Of a stretch of DNA of 64,000 nucleotides, positions 1-7,589 are shown piece after piece (position 1 is the stretch's first letter; each line of letters begins with the position of its first letter). A program made the position numbers and the translations under genes. The stretch is from Magnetospirillum sp. GTDB taxonomy: Bacteria > Pseudomonadota > Alphaproteobacteria > Rhodospirillales > Magnetospirillaceae. The notes below the pieces were generated by a model that saw nothing but the letters and a program-made list of their open reading frames with translations, did not search any database and was not told where the DNA came from. The stretch spans positions 62,001 through 126,000 of the forward strand of contig JANQAI010000012.1 of the NCBI GenBank assembly GCA_024707145.1, read 5' to 3'.

Positions 1-258
1 GGTGATGATCGGCTTGGTTGCTACAGAACCAGGTCCGTTCGCCCACATCCACCCGGCGCAGCAGGCCGACCTGGGCGAACAGGTTCAGCGCGTTGTAGAC
101 GGTGGCCAGCGACAGCCGCAGGCCGGCCTGGGTGGATCCCGAAACAGCTGCTCGGCCGACAGGTGGCGCGGCCCGCCCTTCTGGATCAGCGCCAGGAGAG
201 CCTTGCGTTGGCGGGTCGGCCGGATGCCGGCGGCCTGCATTTGGGATTCGACGGTCAC
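1..258 (-). CDS. irr: Fur-family regulator, Irr-like (partial, apparent frameshift)
   Basis: N-terminal DNA-binding part of a Fur-superfamily regulator; the C-terminal metal/dimerisation part lies beyond the left edge. Read from a GTG at 258 with an AAGGG ribosome site at 264-268, the product shows 'RPTRQRKALL', 'RHLSAEQLF' and, after a one-base shift near 134-141, 'LSLATVYNALNLF' and 'GLLRRVDVG'. 'RPTRQR' followed by 'SLATVYN' is typical of the iron-response regulator Irr branch, which controls iron and haem genes in alphaproteobacteria. One base appears to be missing at the shift. Family assignment is good; Irr rather than Fur/PerR is inference, because the haem- and metal-binding residues are outside the window. 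Confidence 0.75.
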
Positions 259-279
259 GGCCCACCCTTCAATTGCGAC

Positions 280-305
280 GCATTTGCATTATTAGCGGCA
301 AATGC
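280..305. promoter_or_regulatory. Perfect 8-bp inverted repeat upstream of irr-like gene
   Basis: The arms GCATTTGC (280-287) and GCAAATGC (298-305) are exact reverse complements around a 10-bp AT-rich spacer. They lie between the end of modD and the start of the Fur/Irr-like gene, both on the minus strand. The position fits an operator, possibly autoregulatory. No T-run follows on the minus strand, so a modD terminator is less likely. It does not match the published ICE or Fur consensus as I know them. Confidence 0.4.
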
Positions 306-340
306 ACCCGGCTGCAACTGCGGGTGGGGCAAATCCCCGC

Positions 341-1183
341 CTATGATGTGGGCAGGATGCTCACCGCCACGTCGCGGGGCGGGGCCAGATAGGGCGCCGA
401 GGTCACCAGGATGTGCGCCCCCGCCCCGGCGTATTGGGCGGCATTGGCGGCGTTGACGCCCCCGGCGGCGGCCATCCTGACGTGGGGCGCCACCTCCCGC
501 AGCCGGGCCGCCGCATGGGCGACGGCATCGGGAGCCAATTTCTCCAACTGCACCACGTCCGCACCGGCGATCGCCATCTCGACGGCATCGTCGATGGAAT
601 TCACCTCCACCACGATCTTCTTTTCCGGACAGGCGCGACGCAGGCGGCCCATCATCGCCTCCACGGCCTCGCCATCCAGGAAGGCGCGGTGCTCGGGAAA
701 GACCAGCACCGTTTCGGACAGGCCGACGCGATGGGGCACCGCGCCGCCGGCCAGGATGGCCTTGACCGCCAGCGCGCGGGTACCGGGAACGGCCTTGCGG
801 GTGCAGGCCACCACCACGTCGGGATTGACCGCGCCGGCGGCGTCCACGATGGCGCGGGCGCCACTGGCGATGCCGGACGCCGCCTCCATCAGGGTTTGGG
901 CCACCTTCCACGAGGCCAGCAGCGCCGCCGCCGCCCCCTCGGCCACCAGCAATACCGCCCCCGCCTCGGCGGCGATGCCGCTGGGCATCGCATCATTCAC
1001 CCGCGCGCCCGCCTTGGCGATCAGCCGCGCGGCCTCCTCGGTGGCCGCCGCCACCATGGCGCCGCGCGCCCGGAACACCATGCGGCCCGGCCGCGCGCCG
1101 ATGCCCAGGGCATGGGTGGTGAGGTCGCCGTAGGGCACGTCTTCGGCGAGCCAGCGGTCCAGGTCGGAATCGGCGATGATCAT
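341..1183 (-). CDS. modD: ModD-like phosphoribosyltransferase-fold protein
   Basis: 280 residues. ModD is homologous to quinolinate (nicotinate-nucleotide) phosphoribosyltransferase and is found in molybdenum transport and nitrogen-fixation gene sets; its exact reaction is not settled. Visible family marks are 'DVPYGDLTTHALGI' near the N-terminus, 'ACTRKAVPGTRALAVKAI' in the middle (the conserved TRK...P-R segment), 'EVNSIDDA' and 'LEKL', and C-terminal 'AAAGGVN..N...YA'. The ATG at 1183 overlaps the nifQ stop (ATGA), so the two genes are probably translationally coupled. The neighbouring nifQ supports a role in molybdenum handling for nitrogenase. Confidence 0.85.
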   Translation of the reverse strand: MIIADSDLDRWLAEDVPYGDLTTHALGIGARPGRMVFRARGAMVAAATEEAARLIAKAGARVNDAMPSGIAAEAGAVLLVAEGAAAALLASWKVAQTLMEAASGIASGARAIVDAAGAVNPDVVVACTRKAVPGTRALAVKAILAGGAVPHRVGLSETVLVFPEHRAFLDGEAVEAMMGRLRRACPEKKIVVEVNSIDDAVEMAIAGADVVQLEKLAPDAVAHAAARLREVAPHVRMAAAGGVNAANAAQYAGAGAHILVTSAPYLAPPRDVAVSILPTS

Positions 1184-1746
1184 TCCTCGGGTCCGTAGCA
1201 TTTGGCGAAATCGGTGCAGGTGTCGCAGACGGGCGATTTGCAGATGCTCACCCCCTCGTCCTCGCACATCTGCCGATAAAAGAACTTCTTCCACTTCATG
1301 TCACGGATGTTGCGCGCGGCCAGGGGGGCGAAGTGGCGGTTCAGCAGCCCCGACAGGTCGGCGCGCCGGGTCAGGCCCAGGTCCTGCCACAGGTGGTCGG
1401 CTTCCAGCGAACGGCGGGCCACCATGGCGGCCAGCCAGCCCGCCTCCTCGGCACCGGGCCGGGTGGCGTTGCCGACAAGCAGGCGGCGCAGGTCAGGCTC
1501 TTCCAGCGCATCCTCGCCGGCATCCTCGCCCGCCCCGTCCAGCAGCCAGCGCGCGGCGGGGAAGAAGCGCGCCAGCAGGCGCTCCAGTTCGGCCCGCCCC
1601 AGCCCCACCGCCCGGCCCAGCGGCCGCGGCGCCTCGGAGGCGCCCTTGGCCAGAATGCAGGCGAAGACGTGGCGGTCGAAGCCGTCCTCGCCGCTTTCCA
1701 CCGCCATCAGCCGTTGATAGATATCCGACATCAACGCCCTCGCCAT
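1180..1746 (-). CDS. nifQ: NifQ, molybdenum donor for FeMo-cofactor synthesis
   Basis: NifQ is an Fe-S protein that passes molybdenum to the NifEN/NifH stage of FeMo-cofactor assembly. The diagnostic C-terminal cysteine cluster C-x4-C-x2-C-x5-C is present in the last 30 residues ('CKSPVCDTCTDFAKC'), preceded by 'MKWKKFFYRQMC'. The ATG at 1746 gives 188 residues, close to family length, with an AGGAGG-like site about 12 bases upstream. The frame stays open to 1857, and an ATG at 1731 is also possible. The stop overlaps the modD start. No other nif gene is in the window. Confidence 0.88.
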   Translation of the reverse strand: MARALMSDIYQRLMAVESGEDGFDRHVFACILAKGASEAPRPLGRAVGLGRAELERLLARFFPAARWLLDGAGEDAGEDALEEPDLRRLLVGNATRPGAEEAGWLAAMVARRSLEADHLWQDLGLTRRADLSGLLNRHFAPLAARNIRDMKWKKFFYRQMCEDEGVSICKSPVCDTCTDFAKCYGPEE

Positions 1747-1766
1747 CCCGTGTCGGGTTCCTCCTC

Positions 1767-1781
1767 GCAATCCGCGGGCCA
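1767..1781 (-). promoter_or_regulatory. Sigma-54-like -24/-12 match upstream of nifQ
   Basis: On the minus strand the sequence reads TGGCCCG-N4-TTGC, one mismatch from the sigma-54 consensus TGGCACG-N4-TTGC. nif genes are usually transcribed by sigma-54 with NifA, which makes the match attractive. No NifA upstream site (TGT-N10-ACA) was found nearby. A start from here would leave only about 10 bases before the ATG at 1746. A chance match is quite possible. Confidence 0.25.
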
Positions 1782-1945
1782 GTTTTTCAAATTCTGCCGG
1801 TTGCGGATAAGATAGGTACAACAACCAATCATGGGCAAAGTGTCGAAATGCCTCCAAATCAGGCCATCACCGCATTGTTTGCGCCGCCCCACCTGATCTA
1901 AGGTCTTGCCGCTTTCGAGGGTGGGTTTGGGGGAACACTTTAATC

Positions 1946-3151
1946 ATGTCCGACAGTTCGATCGACGAAGCGGCCACGCCACGGCGGTCCTTCGCCGCGC
2001 ATATCTTCGCACCCATCAAGATCACCTGGGACCAGTTCATCGATCTGTTGGTGCCGTTCCGCCATTCCACCCATATCCGGCGCCATGCCGCCTCGGTGAC
2101 CATTTCCCGCGTCCAACTGGTGGCCGCCTTGTTCGCCGTGCTGGTGCCCGTCTGCTCCATCGTCGACTGGTTCGTCTTCCCCTGGCCGGAATGGGCGCAG
2201 ATGACCGCCATGCGCCTGGCCTCGTCGCTGGTGTTCCTGGGCCTGGCATGGCCGTGGAACATGTCCAAGTCGCGGCTGCAGGCCGATGGCATGCTGATGG
2301 CCATGCTGCTGGTGCCGCCGATCTTCTATCTGATGTCCATCCGCATCATTTCCGGCCTGCCGCTGGACCCGTTCAGCCTGCTGGCGACCAAGCTTTATGC
2401 ACTGATGCCCAATATCGTGCTGGCGGGCTTGGCCATCTTCCCGCTGACCGCGCTGGAAGTGCTGCTGTTCTCGACCCCCGCCTTCGCCTTCGCCGTCATC
2501 GGCTACGTCATGAACGGCGAGGCCCTGTCGCTGGCGCAGCACGGCCCCGAGTTGTGGCTGATGGTGCTGGTCATGGGCGTGGCCATGTTCTCGGGCATGA
2601 GCCAGCTCCACTACATGGCCGCGCTGGTCAACCGCGCCATGGTGGACCCGCTGACCGGCGCCTATACCCGCCGGTCGGGCGGCGAGACGCTGGACCTGCT
2701 GTTCCGCCTGTCGGCCTTGCAGAACTCGCCGCTGTCGGTGGCCTTCTTCGACTTGGACAAGTTCAAGTCCATCAACGACACCTTCGGCCATGACGAGGGC
2801 GACCGGGCATTGAAGGCCTTGGCCGAAACCCTGAAGGCGGGCCTGCGCAAGGGCGACGTGCTGGTGCGTTGGGGCGGCGAGGAATTCCTGGCCATCCTCA
2901 ACAACACCGACGCCGAAGGCGCCCGCATCGTCATCCAGCGCCTGCGCGACGCGGGGCTGGGCATGCGGCCCGACGGCAAGCCCATGACCGCCTCGGTCGG
3001 CGTGGCCGAGCGTTCCGCCGACCAGGCCAAGGACTGGCCGGAGCTCATAGAGGCCGCCGACCAGCGTATGTACCAGGCCAAGAAGACTGGCCGCGACCGC
3101 GCCGTCCTGCCGGGCGGTGTCACCCTGGTGTTCGGCCCCCCCATCGCCTGA
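1946..3151 (+). CDS. Membrane-bound diguanylate cyclase (GGDEF)
   Basis: 401 residues. It makes the second messenger c-di-GMP from two GTP. The N-terminal half (about 55-225) carries five to six hydrophobic segments and no recognisable extracellular sensor domain. The C-terminal GGDEF domain has 'DPLTGAYTRR' at about 234, the metal-binding 'FFDLDKFKSIND', and an intact active site GGEEF at 310-314. An RxxD inhibitory site (RKGD, 301-304) lies five residues before it, so the enzyme should be active and product-inhibited. It is a single gene on the plus strand, divergent from nifQ; nothing nearby indicates its signal. Confidence 0.93.
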   Translation: MSDSSIDEAATPRRSFAAHIFAPIKITWDQFIDLLVPFRHSTHIRRHAASVTISRVQLVAALFAVLVPVCSIVDWFVFPWPEWAQMTAMRLASSLVFLGLAWPWNMSKSRLQADGMLMAMLLVPPIFYLMSIRIISGLPLDPFSLLATKLYALMPNIVLAGLAIFPLTALEVLLFSTPAFAFAVIGYVMNGEALSLAQHGPELWLMVLVMGVAMFSGMSQLHYMAALVNRAMVDPLTGAYTRRSGGETLDLLFRLSALQNSPLSVAFFDLDKFKSINDTFGHDEGDRALKALAETLKAGLRKGDVLVRWGGEEFLAILNNTDAEGARIVIQRLRDAGLGMRPDGKPMTASVGVAERSADQAKDWPELIEAADQRMYQAKKTGRDRAVLPGGVTLVFGPPIA

Positions 3152-3208
3152 CGGCTTGGCGCCGTATCAGCCTGCTTCGTGCTATCGTGCCCTATAAAGT
3201 TGGAGTTT

Positions 3209-3883
3209 ATGCCGGACACCGGAGTGATGGACGAGGATTGCGAGGTCGGCGTTTCCCGGACCGGGCTGGAGAACGGCGAACTGCGCCGCATGATCGCCCA
3301 GTCCGGATGGAGCCACCTGCTGCTGGACGACGATGAGCTGGAACGGTCGCTGCAGGCTGTGCGTCCGCCCGACGAGGCTTGCTGGGTGTTCGCCTACGGC
3401 TCGCTGCTGTGGAACCCGGTCTTCACCCCGGTGGAATGCCGCGCCGCCGTTCTGCCCGGCTATCACCGCCGCTTCTGCTTCTGGATCCATGCCGGCCGCG
3501 CCTCGCCCCAAACGCCCGGTCTGATGATGGGCCTGCTGCCCGGCGGCTCGTGCCGGGGCCAATTGCTGCGCATCGCTCCCAAGCAGGCCGGGACCGAATT
3601 GCCGCTGTTATGGCGGCGCGAGATGCTCACCGGCGCCTACATTCCCCGCCTGCTGCCCGTGCGCAGCCAAGGCGGAACGGTGCACGCCCTGGTCTTTGCC
3701 GCCAACCCGCGCCATCCCACCTTCGCCGCCGACCTGGACCTGGAGCAGGCCGCCTGCGCCATTGCCCACGCCAGCGGACCGCTGGGCCGCAACCTGGACT
3801 ATCTGCGGCGCACGGTGGAAACCCTGCGCCAGCTGGGCATTCCCGACCGCGGGTTGGAACGCCTGGCCGGCGCCGTCATCTAG
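3209..3883 (+). CDS. chaC: ChaC-like gamma-glutamylcyclotransferase
   Basis: 224 residues from the ATG at 3209, which has GGAG three bases upstream; an in-frame start at 3179 would add ten residues. ChaC enzymes cleave glutathione to 5-oxoproline and Cys-Gly in the cytoplasm. The nucleotide-fold signature 'VFAYGSLLWNP' (about 61-70) is the family hallmark. 'PGYHRRFCFW', 'RGQLLRI', 'WRREM..GAY' and 'GRNLDYL..T...L..LGI' follow in the usual ChaC order. It may share an upstream promoter with the diguanylate cyclase 57 bases before it, but the functions are unrelated. Confidence 0.85.
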   Translation: MPDTGVMDEDCEVGVSRTGLENGELRRMIAQSGWSHLLLDDDELERSLQAVRPPDEACWVFAYGSLLWNPVFTPVECRAAVLPGYHRRFCFWIHAGRASPQTPGLMMGLLPGGSCRGQLLRIAPKQAGTELPLLWRREMLTGAYIPRLLPVRSQGGTVHALVFAANPRHPTFAADLDLEQAACAIAHASGPLGRNLDYLRRTVETLRQLGIPDRGLERLAGAVI

Positions 3884-3924
3884 CCCTTGCGCACGGGGGC
3901 GCCTGCCCTTATGGTGCGCGCCGT

Positions 3925-4090
3925 CATTGGGGAGTAGCCGCCCTCGTTTACAGAGGGGGACGCGTCAACAGACTTGGGCCTTCGGCCCATGGCGCATCCG
4001 GCAAGCATGCTTGGCGAGACCTTTGGCTTCGACCGTCATTCCCGGGGGCCGGGCGGACGGCGAGCCATTGGTCATGTCCGCCTGGCCCTC
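3925..4090 (+). ncRNA. yybP-ykoY (Mn2+) riboswitch
   Basis: The leader of the GDT1-like exporter carries the conserved parts of the yybP-ykoY manganese riboswitch in order: GGGGAGTAGCC (3929-3939), a variable GC hairpin, CGTCAACAGACTTGGG, a GGCCTTCGGCC hairpin, then GCATGCTTGGCGAGACCTTTGGC (4005-4027). GGGGAGUAG and CUUGGCGAGACCUUU are the near-invariant loops that meet at the metal site. Downstream, GGCGGAC (4052-4058) can pair with GTCCGCC (4076-4082) as an expression platform close to the start codon. Such riboswitches turn on Mn2+ export genes when Mn2+ is high. Confidence 0.9.
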
Positions 4091-4101
4091 TTTGGTGTTT
4101 C

Positions 4102-4680
4102 ATGGAAGCCTTGTTCGTCTCCACCGGCGTGGTGGCCATCGCCGAGATCGGTGACAAGACCCAATTGCTGGCGTTGCTGCTGGCGGCGCGGTTCCGCAAG
4201 CCGGTGCCCATCATCCTCGGCATCCTGGTCGCCACCCTGGCCAACCACGCCCTGGCCGCCTCGCTGGGCGCCCTGGTGGCCGCCTGGGCGGGCCCCGACA
4301 TCATGCGCTGGGTGCTGGGCCTGTCCTTCATCGCCATGGCCGCCTGGGTGCTGGTGCCGGACAAGGTCGACGACGAGCCCGGCGTGAAGACCGGCGCCGG
4401 AGCCTTCCTCGCCACCCTGACCGCCTTCTTCCTGCTGGAAATGGGCGACAAGACGCAGATTGCCACCGTCGCCCTGGCCGCCCGCTTCCAGTCGCTGGCG
4501 CCGGTCACCGCCGGCACCACGCTGGGCATGATGCTGGCCAACGTTCCCGCCGTGCTGCTGGGCGAGGTGGCGGCCACCAAGGTAGCACTGAAACTTGTAC
4601 GCGGAATTTCCGCGATGATTTTCGCCATTCTCGGCATTGCCGTGCTGACCAGCCTGGGAGACGCTCTGGCGCAGGGGTAG
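4102..4680 (+). CDS. GDT1/TMEM165 (UPF0016) family cation exporter, probable Mn2+ exporter
   Basis: 192 residues with about six membrane helices in two repeats. Each repeat opens with the UPF0016 signature E-x-G-D-K-T-Q: 'EIGDKTQLLAL' at about 15 and 'EMGDKTQIATV' at about 115. These acidic motifs form the ion path in this family, whose bacterial members (MneA type) export manganese. The riboswitch just upstream independently points to manganese. The ATG at 4102 has only a weak ribosome site, consistent with structured control of translation in the leader. Confidence 0.92.
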   Translation: MEALFVSTGVVAIAEIGDKTQLLALLLAARFRKPVPIILGILVATLANHALAASLGALVAAWAGPDIMRWVLGLSFIAMAAWVLVPDKVDDEPGVKTGAGAFLATLTAFFLLEMGDKTQIATVALAARFQSLAPVTAGTTLGMMLANVPAVLLGEVAATKVALKLVRGISAMIFAILGIAVLTSLGDALAQG

Positions 4681-4768
4681 AGGCCTCCTACCAAAGCACG
4701 GGGCGCCTCATACTTGGGCAACCCCGGATAGCAGTGTTATACAGGCGGCGACTGAGGAGACGCCGCCG

Positions 4769-5149
4769 ATGCCACGCGAAAATCTGCTTCCGCGCACCGT
4801 CGCCGAGATGGTCGAGGAGGACCATCTCCACCTCGCCTTCCTGCTGGACCTGCTGGAAGACGAACTGTCGGCCGGCCAGCCCGTGGCGGGGCGTCTGGCC
4901 CAGTTGCGCCGGGATTTCGGGCGCCACGCCATCCGCACCCAGCAGGTGCTGGAACGCCACCGTCCCGAATTGCTGGAGGACCTGCGGCTCGGCCACGAAC
5001 GCATGAGCGCCCTGCTGCTGCGCATGAGCGCCGAACTGGTCAACGGGGTAGACATCCAACCCACCCTGGACCAGATCCTGGCCCTGTTCACCGGACAGCT
5101 GCTGCCGGCCAACAAGGTGTTCAAGGAAATGCGGTCAATCGCCCCCTGA
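4769..5149 (+). CDS. Conserved hypothetical helical protein
   Basis: 126 residues, cytoplasmic, with no signal peptide or membrane segment. The start is supported by GAGGAG nine bases upstream. The sequence is predicted nearly all helical, with acidic 'MVEEDHLHLAFLLDLLEDEL' near the N-terminus and 'FGRHAIRTQQVLERHRPELLEDL' in the middle. The scattered His/Glu pairs recall hemerythrin-like bundles, but the spacing does not match the hemerythrin signature, so I do not assign it. The last 15 bases overlap the end of the converging GIY-YIG gene. Confidence 0.7.
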   Translation: MPRENLLPRTVAEMVEEDHLHLAFLLDLLEDELSAGQPVAGRLAQLRRDFGRHAIRTQQVLERHRPELLEDLRLGHERMSALLLRMSAELVNGVDIQPTLDQILALFTGQLLPANKVFKEMRSIAP

Positions 5150-5386
5150 CGGGAGCGCCTTCAGCCGGGCCTTGAAGGCATGGTCGCGCTTGATGGCGGC
5201 TTCGCGGCGCAAGGCGTCGCCATGGAGCAGCGGGCCTTCCACATGCACCACCCGCCAGGGGCCGCGGCCGCGGGTGAAGCGTGCACCACTGCCGCCATTG
5301 TGCTGGGCCAGACGCGCCGCCACGTCCTTGGCGACGCCGGTATAGGCGAGCTGGGCAGAGTTCAGCAGGACGTAAACGTAGTACAC
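5135..5386 (-). CDS. GIY-YIG nuclease-like protein (UPF0213/YhbQ type)
   Basis: 83 residues, a stand-alone GIY-YIG domain. The two half-motifs are 'YYVYVLL' at 2-8 and 'YTGVAKDVAARLAQHN' at 15-30. The general base Arg and the later 'RGPWRVVHVE' and 'REAAIKR' segments are also in place. Single-domain proteins of this type may act in DNA repair or stress, but their targets are largely unknown. It is the last gene of a minus-strand run rhlE, 79-codon gene, slyX, this gene, with gaps of about 13 bases, suggesting one transcript. Confidence 0.85.
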   Translation of the reverse strand: MYYVYVLLNSAQLAYTGVAKDVAARLAQHNGGSGARFTRGRGPWRVVHVEGPLLHGDALRREAAIKRDHAFKARLKALPSGGD

Positions 5387-5399
5387 TAGCCCATTCCGC

Positions 5400-5615
5400 C
5401 TAATAATGGGGCGGTGGCTTGTCGTCCTGGGGCGAGCGATCCCAGCCGGCCTCCAGCTCGCGGACCCGTTCGATCAGGCGGCGGACCCGCTCGCCCAGCA
5501 GGTCGATGGTGCGGCCTTGCTCGGCGATGACCGAGGACAGCTCCTCGGCCATGCGCTCGTGATGAGCCATGCGGGCTTCCAGCTCGACCAGCCGGCATTC
5601 CTGACGGTCGTCCAT
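5400..5615 (-). CDS. slyX: SlyX family protein
   Basis: 71 residues, coiled-coil: the run of heptads 'LEARMAHHERMAEELSSVI' then 'IDLLGERVRRLIERVREL' matches SlyX. The tail 'PPPHY' is the strongly conserved SlyX C-terminus. The function is poorly known; in enterobacteria the gene neighbours slyD. Here it sits 13 bases from the GIY-YIG gene and 14 from the 79-residue protein upstream, in the same orientation. Confidence 0.85.
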   Translation of the reverse strand: MDDRQECRLVELEARMAHHERMAEELSSVIAEQGRTIDLLGERVRRLIERVRELEAGWDRSPQDDKPPPHY

Positions 5616-5629
5616 GGGCCGCTTCCCGC

Positions 5630-5869
5630 TCAGCGCACCGGCGAGCGGCTGATGGACTTGATGGCCGGGCGCGGATTGCCCGAAATCTCGCCCAGCCTGC
5701 GGTCCTCTTCCTCGATGACGGCCAGGGCCGGCGCATCGCCGTCCAGGCCGCCCAGCGCGGAACCCGGCACCCGGCGGTTGGACCGCCGGGTGCCGTCCTC
5801 GTACACCACGTCGAACAGCACAAACTCGCTTTCGGCCTTGGCCTTCCTGTTGCTGCTGCTGCGACCCAT
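5630..5869 (-). CDS. Conserved hypothetical protein, 79 residues
   Basis: Small soluble protein with a basic N-terminus ('MGRSSSNRKAK') followed by a probable beta segment 'SEFVLFDVVYEDGTRRSNRRVP' and an acidic middle 'AVIEEEDRRLGEISG'. No domain is recognised. Its tight placement between rhlE (12 bases) and slyX (14 bases) argues that it is real and co-transcribed. Confidence 0.65.
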   Translation of the reverse strand: MGRSSSNRKAKAESEFVLFDVVYEDGTRRSNRRVPGSALGGLDGDAPALAVIEEEDRRLGEISGNPRPAIKSISRSPVR

Positions 5870-5881
5870 GAGGATGCCTCC

Positions 5882-7223
5882 TTACTTGGCGACGCGGGCG
5901 GCCGGCTTGGGACCGCCCCCCTTGCCCGCCATGTGGTCATGACGGCCGCCGCCTGCCGGGCGGCTACCCTGGGGATGAGCCGAACGCCCCCACTTGTTCC
6001 CCGAAGGAGCACCATCGGGACGGAAGCCGCGCTTGGGGCCGTGCGGCCGGCCGGCGGGAGCGGTGGAAATGGGCCGGCGCGGCTCCAGGCCGGGCACTAC
6101 GTGCACGTCCATGGTGGACTTGGTATAGCGCTCGATGCGGATCAGCGCCTCGCGGTCCACCCGTCCGGCGAAGGAGATGGCCACGCCCTCGGCACCGGCG
6201 CGGCCGGTGCGGCCGATGCGGTGCACGTAATCCTCGGGCTGGCGCGGCAGGTCGAAGTTGATGACGTGGGTGACGTCCTTGATGTCGATGCCGCGCGCCG
6301 CCACGTCGGTGGCCACCAGCAGGCGGATGCGGCCGGTGCGCAGTTGCTCGATGGTGCGGTTGCGCTGGCTCTGGTTCATGTCGCCATGCAGGGCGCCGGC
6401 GGCGTGGCCGGCCTGCCACAGGTCGCGGGCCAGCGTGTCGGCGTCGCGCTTGGTGGCGGTGAAGACGATGGCCTTCTCCACCTCGGGCAGACCGACGAAG
6501 TGGTTGAGCAGCTGGCGCTTGTGCTCCAGATCATCGGCATGGTGCAGGCGCTGCTCGATCTTCACCTGGGTGACGGTGGGCGCCACCTCGACCCGCACGG
6601 GATTGTTCAGCAGGCCCTCGGCCAGCTTGGCCATGCGGCGGTCCAGGGTGGCGGTGAACAGCAGCGTCTGGCGCGACTGCGCGCAGGCGGCGGCGATCTT
6701 CTCCACGTCGTCGAGGAAACCCATGTCCAGCATGCGGTCGGCCTCGTCCAGGATCAGCACCTCCACCTCGGACAGGTTGAGGCGCTGGCGCTCCAGATGG
6801 TCGATCAGGCGGCCGGGCGTGGCGACCACGATGTCCACCGGGCGCGACAGCATGCGCAGCTGCTCGCGATAGGGCAGGCCGCCCACCAGGCTCGACGGTG
6901 TTGAGGCGCAGGAACTTGCCGTACTTGCGGGCCGATTGCAGCACCTGGCGGGCCAGTTCGCGGGTGGGAGCCAGCACCAGGATGCGCGGCGTGGCGGCAT
7001 CGCGGCGCGGCGCCGGCGGGTTGGCGGCCAGGCGGGTCAGCGAGGGCAGCAGGAAGGCGGCGGTCTTGCCGGTGCCGGTCTGGGCGGTGGCGAGGACGTC
7101 ACGGCCTTCCAGCGCGGGCGGGATGGCGGCGGATTGCACCGGAGTCGGCTCGGAATAGCCGCCCTCGATCAGGGCGTTGAGGATCAGCGGATGCAGCGAG
7201 AGATCGGAGAAGGACAAAGACAC
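5882..7223 (-). CDS. rhlE: DEAD-box ATP-dependent RNA helicase, RhlE type (apparent frameshift)
   Basis: Composite of about 446 residues, with one extra base near 6890-6896 joining two frames. All helicase motifs are present: Q-motif '[10 protein letters not shown]', Walker A '[11 protein letters not shown]', 'PTRELA', '[10 protein letters not shown]', '[12 protein letters not shown]', 'FTAT', '[11 protein letters not shown]', '[10 protein letters not shown]' and 'HRIGRTGR'. A basic, Gly/Pro-rich tail follows, as in RhlE proteins that act in ribosome assembly and cold adaptation. The frames join between '[11 protein letters not shown]' and '[11 protein letters not shown]', where only one or two residues are uncertain. 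The intact motifs on both sides suggest a sequence error rather than decay. Confidence 0.9.
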
Positions 7224-7589
7224 TTCCTTTTGACAAAGACGGTGCGGCTCGGCCCGGAAGGCGGACCAAGCGGCGGATGTGTGCGGGAGGAGGTCAAGAG
7301 GAAGAAGCGTCCTCGCGGGGGATGGGCATTACGGCGCACCCCAACCTATCGGCAGCGTCTCGCACTCAAGAGACGCGGCAGGCCTCCAGCGATTGAACGG
7401 GGCGGACCATAGACGCCCCCGGCGCACAAGGGAAGAAAATTCCACGCAGGTCTGGGGCGCGATTATGCACCCCGCCTCAAGCGGGGGATGAGGTGAAAGC
7501 GACGCAGCCAGCAACATCGACCATCGGATATAATTGAACGGAACATTATCCGCCTATAAGATGTGCACAACGGGGGATAAGGGGGCGGG
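7224..7589. other. 366-base intergenic region between rhlE and a diguanylate cyclase gene
   Basis: No gene is supported here. It should hold the divergent promoters of rhlE (minus) and the cyclase (plus). A TATAAT box sits at 7529-7534 but has no convincing -35 partner at 16-18 bp. A GC hairpin CCCCGC-N5-GCGGGG (7470-7486) lacks a T-run. An AGGGGGCGGG ribosome site precedes the ATG at 7590. Confidence 0.5.

Noticed and set aside
4769-5149. Bacteriohemerythrin assignment for the 126-residue helical protein
   Set aside because: The His/Glu/Asp spacing does not fit the H...HxxxE...HxxxH signature.
5370-5385. ACGTAAACGT resembling the ACGT operator
   Set aside because: It lies inside the GIY-YIG coding region (Tyr/Val codons) and has only two cores, so chance is sufficient.
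7529-7534. TATAAT box before the second diguanylate cyclase gene
   Set aside because: No -35 element at 16-18 bp and no supporting feature; not reported as a promoter.
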